From NCBI GenBank assembly GCA_036835325.1, contig DAITMF010000069.1, positions 1 through 11,809 of the forward strand: a stretch of 11,809 bases of DNA, written 5' to 3'. The position numbers and the translations under genes were made by a program. Positions 5,621 to 11,809 of the stretch are shown here, piece by piece (the first letter of the stretch is position 1; the number at the start of each line of letters is the position of its first letter). A model generated the notes under the pieces. That model saw only the letters and a program-made list of their open reading frames with translations. It had not been told where the DNA came from and did no database searches. The DNA comes from CAMCHP01 sp036835325 (lineage in GTDB: Bacteria > Bacteroidota > Bacteroidia > Flavobacteriales_D > Sanyastnellaceae).

Positions 5621-6811
5621 ATGTACGGAAAACTCCAACACTTCCTCCAAGACGAACTCGCCGCCATCGAATCAGCCGGACTCTTCAAACGCGAACGCAT
5701 CATCACCTCACCCCAAGACGCGGTGATCAAAATATCGACCGGACAAGAAGTGCTCAACTTCTGCGCCAACAACTACCTCGGCCTGTCGTCGCATCCGAAG
5801 GTGATGCAAGCAGCCAAAGACGCCATCGATACCCACGGCTTCGGCATGTCGTCTGTGCGCTTCATCTGCGGCACGCAAGACATCCACAAAACCCTCGAAC
5901 ACAAAATCGCCGAGTTCCTCGGTACCGAAGACACCATTCTCTACGCAGCGGCGTTCGACGCCAATGGGGGGGTGTTTGAACCCCTCCTTGGTGCCGAAGA
6001 CGCCATCATCAGCGACTCGCTCAACCACGCGTCAATCATCGATGGGGTGCGCCTCTGCAAGGCCGCCCGCTACCGCTACGAAAACAACAACATGGCCGAC
6101 CTCGAGGCGCAGCTGCAAGCAGCCTCGGGTGCGCGCTTCAAGCTCATCGTGACCGATGGCGTGTTCTCGATGGACGGCTACGTGGCCCAGCTCGATAAAA
6201 TTTGCGACCTGGCCGACAAATACGATGCCCTCGTGATGGTCGACGAATGCCATGCCACGGGCTTCATCGGCAAAACCGGCCGCGGCTCGATCGAACTGCG
6301 CAACGTCATCGGCCGGGTCGACATCATCACCGGAACCCTCGGCAAAGCCCTCGGAGGTGCCATGGGCGGCTTCACCACCGGCCGCAAAGAGATCATCGAG
6401 ATGCTGCGCCAGCGGTCTCGTCCGTACCTCTTCTCGAACTCCCTCGCACCGAGCATCGTAGGGGCGTCGATCGCCGTGTTCGACATCCTCAACGAAACCA
6501 CCGACCTGCGCGACCAACTCGAGTGGAACACCAGCTATTTCAAAGAAGGCCTGCGCAAAATCGGCCTCGACTTCAAAGACGGTGAATCGGCCATCGTACC
6601 CGTGATGCTGTACGACGCCAAACTCTCGCAGGTCATGGCCGACAAGCTCCTCGCCGAAGGCATCTACGTCATCGGCTTCTTTTACCCCGTTGTACCGAAA
6701 GACCAGGCCCGCATCCGCGTCCAAATCAGCGCCGCGCATACCAAAGCACACCTCGACCAGGCCTTGGCCGCCTTCGAAAAGGTAGGCCGCGAACTGGGCG
6801 TGGTCAAGTAA
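5621..6811 (+). CDS. kbl: Glycine C-acetyltransferase (2-amino-3-ketobutyrate CoA ligase)
   Basis: This 396-residue fold-type I PLP enzyme of the alpha-oxoamine synthase family cleaves 2-amino-3-ketobutyrate with CoA to glycine and acetyl-CoA, the second step of threonine breakdown. The start MYGKLQHFLQDEL matches the family N-terminus and gives almost the E. coli length (398). The open frame runs back to 5534, but those 29 codons overlap the promoter. Visible motifs include CANNYLGLSSHP near residue 50, DECHATGF with D208 and H211 for PLP contacts, and TGTLGKALGG with K242 as the Schiff-base lysine (E. coli K244). The usual partner threonine dehydrogenase (tdh) is not adjacent. A FAD oxidoreductase follows 3 nt later in the same operon. 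The other family members (KAS III-type 8-amino-7-oxononanoate synthase, ALA synthase, serine palmitoyltransferase) are less likely given the N-terminal RIITSPQ and FGMSSVRFICGTQ segments. Confidence 0.95.
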   Translation: MYGKLQHFLQDELAAIESAGLFKRERIITSPQDAVIKISTGQEVLNFCANNYLGLSSHPKVMQAAKDAIDTHGFGMSSVRFICGTQDIHKTLEHKIAEFLGTEDTILYAAAFDANGGVFEPLLGAEDAIISDSLNHASIIDGVRLCKAARYRYENNNMADLEAQLQAASGARFKLIVTDGVFSMDGYVAQLDKICDLADKYDALVMVDECHATGFIGKTGRGSIELRNVIGRVDIITGTLGKALGGAMGGFTTGRKEIIEMLRQRSRPYLFSNSLAPSIVGASIAVFDILNETTDLRDQLEWNTSYFKEGLRKIGLDFKDGESAIVPVMLYDAKLSQVMADKLLAEGIYVIGFFYPVVPKDQARIRVQISAAHTKAHLDQALAAFEKVGRELGVVK

Positions 6812-6814
6812 GCA

Positions 6815-7858
6815 ATGCCGCGGTTTTTAATCGTCGGACAAGGCCTTGCCGGCTCGGTGCTGGCCCTCGAACTGCTGTCTCGCGGAGCCGACATCACCGT
6901 GATGGAGGCCGGCTTACCCGGTCGCGCCACGCCCGTCGCCGCCGGCATGTTCAACCCCATGAGCTTTCGCCGCATCCTGCCCGTGTGGCGGGCCGATGAA
7001 GTCATGTCTGCGATGGAGCGCTTCTACACCGCCGCTGAAACCGCGCTCGGCGCGCGCTTCTTTCACCGCGTGCCGCTGGTGAAGCTCTTCCCGAACGCCG
7101 ACTACGCCGCGCTTTGGCAGCAGCGCATCGACGAAGGCCTGCCGTGGATTTCACAGGCAAGCGAGCTGCCCAAGGGCGCTGTTGCCCCGTACGGAGGGGG
7201 CCTTGTGGCCTCTGCCGGGTACGTAGATTTGCCTGTTTTTGTTGGTGCGGTTTCTTCTCGCCTATCGGCGGATGGTCGCCGTGTCGAGCGAATGTTCAAC
7301 GAAGATGGCGTGCACCTTTCAAGCAGTGGAGTGACCTATGTTGATCTGTCGGATGGCTTTCGGTTTGAAGGCGACGGCGTGATTTTGGCCACGGGCACTT
7401 TTGCGCGCGGCTCCCGCCGGATGGCTGCCTTGCCCCTGCAAACCAACAAAGGAGAGGTGTTAACGGTCTCAACGGCCGACTTCGCGTCGTCGGTGACTTT
7501 GAACAACGGCAAGTGGTTGTTGCCGGTGGGGGATGGACGATTCCGTTTGGGGGCGAGTTATTTGCCCGGCGCCACAGATGACCTGCCGACCGATGCCGTT
7601 TGCCATCAATTGCTCGAGAAGGCCGTGGCCATGGTTGATGCCGACTTCACCGTTATTGAGCACCGCGCCGGCCTGCGACCGACCGTCACCGACCACCGCG
7701 CCCTTCTTGGCGCCGTTAACAACGAACCCGTTTACCACTTCAACGGCCTCGGCACCCGTGGTGTACTGAATGTGCCCCTGCTCGCCCGCTGGATGGCCGA
7801 TTATCTCCTCAACAGCCAAGCTCTGCCTGAAGAGGTGGGGGCGGGGAGGTTTGGTTGA
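6815..7858 (+). CDS. FAD-dependent oxidoreductase, DAO family
   Basis: This 347-residue protein has the D-amino-acid/glycine oxidase fold. The dinucleotide-binding motif VGQGLAGS is at residues 7-14, with E31 at the end of strand 2 as the ribose-binding acid. A second FAD segment GVILATG is at 188-194. RAGLRPTVTDHR (284-295) and FNGLGTRGV (309-317) form the C-terminal FAD-contact region. No signal peptide is seen. It starts 3 nt after kbl, so it is translated from the same message. It may oxidise an amine such as glycine or a threonine-derived compound, but the substrate is unknown. The NGLGTRG region also recalls the FAD domain of MnmC, so a free-standing tRNA-modification oxidase is an alternative. 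The ATG at 6815 gives the standard N-terminus. Confidence 0.85.
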   Translation: MPRFLIVGQGLAGSVLALELLSRGADITVMEAGLPGRATPVAAGMFNPMSFRRILPVWRADEVMSAMERFYTAAETALGARFFHRVPLVKLFPNADYAALWQQRIDEGLPWISQASELPKGAVAPYGGGLVASAGYVDLPVFVGAVSSRLSADGRRVERMFNEDGVHLSSSGVTYVDLSDGFRFEGDGVILATGTFARGSRRMAALPLQTNKGEVLTVSTADFASSVTLNNGKWLLPVGDGRFRLGASYLPGATDDLPTDAVCHQLLEKAVAMVDADFTVIEHRAGLRPTVTDHRALLGAVNNEPVYHFNGLGTRGVLNVPLLARWMADYLLNSQALPEEVGAGRFG

Positions 7859-7886
7859 GAAGTGGTCAAAGTGTGTTGTTTTGATT

Positions 7887-7894
7887 TATATTTA
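7887..7894 (+). promoter_or_regulatory. Weak candidate -7 box for the secreted two-gene module
   Basis: TATATTTA matches TAnnTTTG at five of six fixed positions and lies 59 nt before the ATG at 7954. No clear -33 element is present. The gap after the FAD gene is only 95 nt, so read-through from kbl is also possible. Confidence 0.25.
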
Positions 7895-7953
7895 GACATT
7901 GTCCTCAATTGAACAGGGACGTGACGTTTGAATCAATCACATTTCAGTGAACC

Positions 7954-9107
7954 ATGAAGATGAATGCGGAACTCGGCATCGCGCTCTTGCTAATTCTGCT
8001 CAATTCTGTGAGTATAGGGCAGAGTGCATTTTCATTGCGGCTTGATACCTTAAGATTTTCAAAGCGAACGAGCTGAATTTAGGTCAGCCTGAGTTGTCAA
8101 GGATGGGGTCAGGTGATGGTCGGCTCTTATGGCCAACCAAGGATGAAAATGGCGACCAAGTGCTTGTTGCGTTTGATTGCACCGAGCTCTCGTTTGGTAG
8201 TGTCCGTGTGCCCAAAAATAACTGTCTGGATCGTGAATACACCGTGCGCGGTGTCGCTTGCAGAGACTCACTGTTCTTCGCCTGGTCTGACCGCGGTTTG
8301 ATTTTTGACGCCGATGGTAAGATTTACGATTGCATTAAGATCGACGACATTTCGTCGGGTCATTTCAGTGCCGATGGGTACATAGCATTCAGCAATTACT
8401 TCAGCGATCGAACTGCAAAACCCTATGTGACGCTGCCGGTGACAAATGGATTACGTCGTGTTGATCTTCCGGGCGATCATTTTGAATTGTCGCGTTTCAC
8501 TCCCAATACCGTTATGGCAGTGTCGGATGCAATCATTGCCAGGCTTTCAATCTCTGAGCCGAAACTCTATACCTACAGCAGTTCTTTGGAGCCAATCGAC
8601 AGTGCTGCGTTCTCGGACGAAGGTTGGCTTACCATGAAAACCGGATTTAGCGAGGGTGAGCTCAATGAATTGCGATCAAGCACACCGGGCTTTTTTGATT
8701 TTTACTTTGAATTGTTCGACCGCGGCCTTTCGAAAAGTACAAATTTGCAATTCGTCAACGATACCACCCTCTTTGTAGGCTACATTCAAGGGGTAAAGAA
8801 CCATTACTATCAAATCGTACGACTCAGAAAGGATGGAACAATTAAGCATATCAGTGAGCCTGTTAAATCAGGTAGTGGTCAATGCTATCAGGAGGGTGTA
8901 CACCGGCTCGATCTCGATCGTTTTGAGCAAGCAGATCTTCCGGCTCGAGCTATTGCTGTTGACGGCTTTCTGTACTACGTCACTTTTGGGGCACAGAGAA
9001 TACCTTGGGGAGAGTCGTGTGAAGTGCACGAGGAGATTCAGAACAGACCAAACCCTAACCGCGACCGTTGGTTGCATGTGTTCAAATACGAAATAGTAGA
9101 GTTATGA
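7954..9107 (+). CDS. Secreted large protein, probably beta-propeller-like, with apparent frameshift near the start
   Basis: I do not recognise a named family. ATG 7954 begins a clear Sec signal peptide (MKMNAELGIALLLILLNS, then VSIGQS with likely cleavage before AFS) that stops at TGA 8074-8076. The long body runs in another frame, open from 8046 to the stop at 9105-9107; its first standard start is TTG 8094. One extra T in TTTT at 8056-8059 would join the two into a 384-residue exported protein, reading LRFFKANELNLGQ across the joint. The body has repeated short beta-strand-like stretches ending in turns (LVAFDC, GLIFDADGKIYD, LFVGYIQG, YYQIVRLRKDGTI, VDGFLYYVTFG). This pattern is typical of beta-propeller proteins of Bacteroidota; that fold is inference. 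The downstream thioredoxin-like gene overlaps by ATGA. The shift may be an assembly error, a real lesion or a programmed event. Confidence 0.65.
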
Positions 9108-9571
9108 TGTGCCTTGCAGTTCTTTTGTCACTTCTGCGGATTTTGCCTTTTGTTGATTTACTGGAAGATGAGAATGGCGTACCGTTTGAGGCCCCTTCGA
9201 CCGCTGCCTATGTGGTGCTGGATGGTCAAAGCTGTGGGCTGTGTACTCCGGGTGTTTTGGATTTTATAACTACAGAATTGAAGGGTGTTATGGTTTATAC
9301 TGTCATTGATTCGAACCAGCCGCGATCTACACGCTACATCGATTTAGACAGGCATAAAGTATTTCTCGAAGAGAGCAACTCCGCCGTACTTTTTCCGAGG
9401 CCGAAGAGCCCACAGATCAAATCATACGTTGAAGATAACCTCGCTAGAACACCTTTCATCATTGTTATGTCAAACGAAGAGCACCTCGTCATTGACTTAG
9501 ACTGCATAACAGTAAAGTCATTGGAATCGGAAGTGTGCAGAGCCCGATTGCAGGGCTTTTTGGGGAAGTAA
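9104..9571 (+). CDS. Thioredoxin-fold exported or membrane-anchored protein with CGLC motif
   Basis: This 155-residue protein begins with a hydrophobic segment (CLAVLLSLLRILPF, residues 3-16) that is a signal peptide or anchor. A first strand YVVLDGQ leads into C44-G-L-C47, followed by a helix. Further on, RTPFIIVMS provides the cis-proline (P117) before a strand and an acidic turn, the order expected of thioredoxin-fold proteins. Redox activity in the periplasm or at the outer membrane is inferred from the CxxC. ATG 9104 was chosen because it overlaps the previous stop (ATGA) and gives the hydrophobic N-terminus directly; the open frame reaches back to 9068. It forms a tight pair with the secreted propeller-like protein. 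I cannot assign it to a named family. Confidence 0.7.
   Translation: MMCLAVLLSLLRILPFVDLLEDENGVPFEAPSTAAYVVLDGQSCGLCTPGVLDFITTELKGVMVYTVIDSNQPRSTRYIDLDRHKVFLEESNSAVLFPRPKSPQIKSYVEDNLARTPFIIVMSNEEHLVIDLDCITVKSLESEVCRARLQGFLGK
9541..9561 (+). terminator. Possible intrinsic terminator at the end of the thioredoxin-like gene
   Basis: AGCCC (9541-9545) pairs with GGGCT (9553-9557) around a 7-nt loop and is followed by a run of five T. It lies inside the last codons of the gene. Only 9 nt separate this gene's stop from the convergent gene's stop, so a terminator within the coding end is plausible. The stem is short. Confidence 0.4.
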
Positions 9572-9580
9572 TTGTTGACC

Positions 9581-10732
9581 TCACTCCCCATCCGGCCAGG
9601 GCAGCGTTTTGGGTCGATTAAGCTCGGCGCGGAGCTCAGAGTTGATGTTCTCAGGCGTTAATCCTGCGATTGATAAGGTCGCCCACAGTTCGTTTTCAGA
9701 GGCAAGGAGTGCCAGCAAACCGCTGTTGCCCTTCATGCGCAGCGTCCGCTCCATGATCAACGCACCAATGGTATAGGGTATGGGTGTCTCCTCCTCGAAA
9801 TAAAGCCGTTCGTAAGGGTCGAAATGTCCCGACACATCAAAGTCGCTGTTTTCGTCAAGAAACCGTTGTAGCTTATCGCGGTGCCATGTGTAACTCTGCT
9901 GCCCGCTGCCGCCAATGTAGGTGGCGATGCCTTCGTCGAGAAACCGGTGGAGGTTCGGAAACAGGTTGAGGGTGTATATGTGCACCACTTCGTGCGTGTA
10001 CACCTCGCTGTTGCTACCCGAGAAAATGAGGTTGCCGTAGTCAGCCAATCCGCCGGTGTCGCTGATGTACATCATGGGGTGGTAGTCAAACCCCTTGATT
10101 TCAAACACTTCCTTGGCATTGGCGCAGGAGTAATAGGTGATGGGCAGTGGCGTGCAGTCGAAGAATGTGCAAATTCGTTCGATATCATGCTGCTGCTTGG
10201 CGGCCTCGGCTGCGTTAAACGTCTTGCCGGGTGAGATTTTGTAGGTGACGTCGGCGGTGGTGTGCGTTGGCCATGTTTGGGTGGCATAATCAAGGTAGCG
10301 GCTGAAATAGATCTTTCCGTTGGCGTTGTTTGCCAGCAGGTTGTAAATCGCTTTAAGTCTGTTCTCGTGCGATTTAGGGTCGTGTCCGATGAAGGCGAGT
10401 TTTACAATCGTTTGGTTGGAATTCGCGGTGTGCAAGAGCTCCATCAATGAGGCTGAGTAGACGCCATCGCCACCGTCGCTGTGTTCAATGTGAACGATGT
10501 CGAGGTAAGGATAGGTGTAGCTTTCAAAGTCGGCGGGTAGCCAATGCGCGTTCTCAGCTGCAGACGCGTTTTTAGTGGCCAAGAAATCGGTCAATGCCGC
10601 TACAATGGCTTGGTTGGTAGCGTCGCTGGTATCAATCCGTGGTGAGAGGGTTAGTACAGATTTGGGTGGTTCAGGTTGCACCTCGCATCCAAGAATCAGA
10701 AGGGCAATGCAGATGGCGGCGAGGTGGTTCAT
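9581..10732 (-). CDS. Lipoprotein zinc metallopeptidase, gluzincin type (HExxH...E)
   Basis: The 383-residue product starts with a lipoprotein signal: hydrophobic CIALLILG and then C16, the lipidated cysteine. It should therefore be anchored in the inner or outer membrane facing the periplasm or surface. THEVVHIY carries the zinc motif H247-E248-x-x-H251, and FLDEGIATYIGG supplies E267 sixteen residues on, as the third zinc ligand. This spacing and the DEG-hydrophobic context fit gluzincins of the peptidase MA-like clan. The N-terminal half (residues about 25-200) is unrecognised and contains several Cys. The substrate is unknown. The gene converges on the thioredoxin-like gene with a 9-nt gap. 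The start at ATG 10732 is fixed by the signal peptide. Confidence 0.8.
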   Translation of the reverse strand: MNHLAAICIALLILGCEVQPEPPKSVLTLSPRIDTSDATNQAIVAALTDFLATKNASAAENAHWLPADFESYTYPYLDIVHIEHSDGGDGVYSASLMELLHTANSNQTIVKLAFIGHDPKSHENRLKAIYNLLANNANGKIYFSRYLDYATQTWPTHTTADVTYKISPGKTFNAAEAAKQQHDIERICTFFDCTPLPITYYSCANAKEVFEIKGFDYHPMMYISDTGGLADYGNLIFSGSNSEVYTHEVVHIYTLNLFPNLHRFLDEGIATYIGGSGQQSYTWHRDKLQRFLDENSDFDVSGHFDPYERLYFEEETPIPYTIGALIMERTLRMKGNSGLLALLASENELWATLSIAGLTPENINSELRAELNRPKTLPWPDGE

Positions 10733-10751
10733 GGGGTGTTGGTGGGTAGAT

Positions 10752-10759
10752 CAAAGTTA
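10752..10759 (-). promoter_or_regulatory. Peptidase promoter -7 box (TAACTTTG on the - strand)
   Basis: Read on the - strand this is TAACTTTG, a perfect fit to TAnnTTTG, 19 nt before the peptidase ATG at 10732. No obvious -33 TTTG is present at the expected distance. The position gives a leader of only a few to a dozen nt, which is common in Bacteroidota. Confidence 0.5.
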
Positions 10760-11006
10760 GGTTTTGTTGCTTGCTTGGTGGGGCTTTTTCTATGGAGTCA
10801 GGAGATAGCTAACGTCTCGCGGCTACTCGAAGGGCGGGACTTTTACCACAAAACTTGATTTGAAAAACCAATGTTTGATTAATCACAAAACTGTCTTTGG
10901 AACACTAAATCCCGCCTTTTGGGTAGGAGCTGTTGAACCGAAACCCCTTCGGGGAACCCATCCGAGCGTATGTCGTACTTTCACGGTTCATCAATACCTC
11001 AATAGT
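10760..11006. other. A/T-rich, repeat-rich spacer before the integrase
   Basis: No gene is seen. The 9-mer CACAAAACT is repeated at 10847-10855 and 10884-10892. GGCGGGA (10833-10839) and TCCCGCC (10910-10916) are an inverted pair. TGAACCG (10934-10940) and CGGTTCA (10984-10990) form a second inverted pair enclosing a small CCCC-TTC-GGGG hairpin (10944-10954). This could be the left end of the element that carries the integrase. The repeats are visible; the boundary is inference. Confidence 0.5.
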
Positions 11007-11039
11007 ATGAAAAAAAACGCATGCAAGCTCCATCGCTGA
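11007..11039 (+). other. Short out-of-frame start (ATG-A8) before the integrase
   Basis: ATG 11007 followed by eight A (11010-11017) opens a frame that stops at TGA 11037. The integrase frame is open from 11011. Removing one A would fuse them into MKKTHASSIAELEKV and on into the integrase, adding 18 residues of normal-looking N-terminus. See the integrase entry. Confidence 0.6.
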
Positions 11040-11061
11040 GCTTGAAAAAGTGACCAAAACC

Positions 11062-11809
11062 ATGGTCATGGGTGGGTACTCAACCAAATCTATTCAAAGC
11101 TACCTCAGAGAACTTAGGTTCATCGCCGAGTACTACCCCGAATTGCCGCTGCACGACCTCACTGCTGAGGCCATCACCCAGTACATGTTCTACCTCAACA
11201 AAACCCTCGGGTGCGGGCGCGACAAGTGCCGAATGGCGGCATCAGCCCTGGGCTTCTACTTCAAGAACATCCTCCGAAAACCCTACGAACTTCCCTCAAA
11301 GCTCTACCCCAAGCAGCAGTTCAAACTACCGGTCATCATGACCACCGACGAGGTGCAACAGCTCTTCGACTCGGCCCTCTCGCTCAAACAACGCGCCATC
11401 TGCGAACTGCTCTACTCAACCGGGGTGCGGCTCGAAGAATGCACCAACCTCAAAGTGGCCGACATCGACAGCAAACGCATGTGCATCCACCTCAAGCAAG
11501 GCAAGGGGAACCGCGACCGCAAGCTGTTGCTCTCGCCCAGGTGCCTCACTACTCTGCGCGACTACTACCGCGAACACCGACCAAAGGTGTACATCTTTGA
11601 AGGCACCACCCCGGCCAAGAAAATGCATAACCGTTCGCTCGGACATGCCGTTACCATGTCGCTAAAAGCCGGTGGTCTTGATGGAAAGGGCTACAGCGCC
11701 CATTCCTTCCGACATTCCTTCGCCACACACATGCTCGATGCCGGGGTCGATCTCCACACCATCAAAGAACTGCTCGGTCACTCCAAGATCGAAACCACCA
11801 TGGTGTACC
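11062..11809 (+). CDS. Tyrosine recombinase/integrase, 3' end cut by the window
   Basis: From ATG 11062 the frame runs open for 249 codons to the window edge. The N-terminal SAM-like core-binding domain (GYSTKSIQSYLREL, residues about 5-75) is followed by the catalytic domain. All active-site residues are visible: R123 in STGVRLEE, K148 in QGKGNRD, H214-x-x-R217 in AHSFRHSF, H240 in LLGHSKIE and Y249 in TTMVY, whose codon is 11806-11808, the last full codon of the window. It cuts and rejoins DNA through a 3'-phosphotyrosine link. The start is doubtful: ATG 11062 leaves only about four residues before the GYS motif, GTG 11050 adds four, and a natural start at ATG 11007 is out of frame by one base in an A8 run. 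Family resemblance is to Bacteroidota element-borne integrases rather than housekeeping XerC/XerD, with moderate certainty. Confidence 0.9.
   Translation, partial: MVMGGYSTKSIQSYLRELRFIAEYYPELPLHDLTAEAITQYMFYLNKTLGCGRDKCRMAASALGFYFKNILRKPYELPSKLYPKQQFKLPVIMTTDEVQQLFDSALSLKQRAICELLYSTGVRLEECTNLKVADIDSKRMCIHLKQGKGNRDRKLLLSPRCLTTLRDYYREHRPKVYIFEGTTPAKKMHNRSLGHAVTMSLKAGGLDGKGYSAHSFRHSFATHMLDAGVDLHTIKELLGHSKIETTMVY

Noticed and set aside
6032..6751. 239-codon frame on the - strand inside kbl
   Set aside because: Shadow of the GC-rich kbl coding strand; valine/alanine/glutamate-rich composition with no motif.

Overview
The window looks like a draft or metagenome-assembled scaffold from a member of the Bacteroidota, probably a Flavobacteriia-like lineage. 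This rests on four observations. A short (about 465-residue) arginine decarboxylase sits next to a deoxyhypusine-synthase-family gene. Several promoter candidates fit the Bacteroidota -7 box TAnnTTTG, with no clear Shine-Dalgarno sequences. The two-component genes have the Bacteroidota-style PAS/SHNLRS architecture. The integrase resembles a Bacteroidota tyrosine recombinase type. A run of exactly 100 N (3469-3568) is a scaffolding gap of unknown true length. No finer placement can be supported from sequence alone.

Left part (376-3281, + strand): arginine decarboxylase (speA), a deoxyhypusine-synthase-family enzyme, a small protein with a poly-aspartate tail, and then tRNA-Val(GAC). The first two point to polyamine synthesis from arginine. 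Bacteria lack eIF5A, so the second enzyme more likely makes a free polyamine such as homospermidine than hypusine. The tRNA is followed by a good intrinsic terminator and by unusually dense nested inverted repeats that run towards the assembly gap.

Middle (3635-7858): on the - strand, a soluble PAS-PAS histidine kinase overlaps a single-domain response regulator by ATGA. Divergently on the + strand, kbl (2-amino-3-ketobutyrate CoA ligase) is followed 3 nt later by a DAO-family FAD oxidoreductase. Between the divergent genes lie a 12-nt tandem duplication and a perfect -7 box for kbl.

Right part (7954-11809): a two-gene secreted module consists of a large, probably beta-propeller-like protein, whose signal-peptide start is separated from the body by an apparent one-base frameshift, and a thioredoxin-fold protein with CGLC overlapping it by ATGA. 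It converges on a lipoprotein zinc peptidase (HEVVH plus downstream Glu) on the - strand. The window ends in a tyrosine recombinase cut at its catalytic tyrosine. A repeat-rich stretch precedes it, and its natural start codon is out of frame because of an A8 run. The least described parts are the secreted propeller/thioredoxin pair, the polyamine operon with its polyacidic protein, and the left edge of the possible mobile element.
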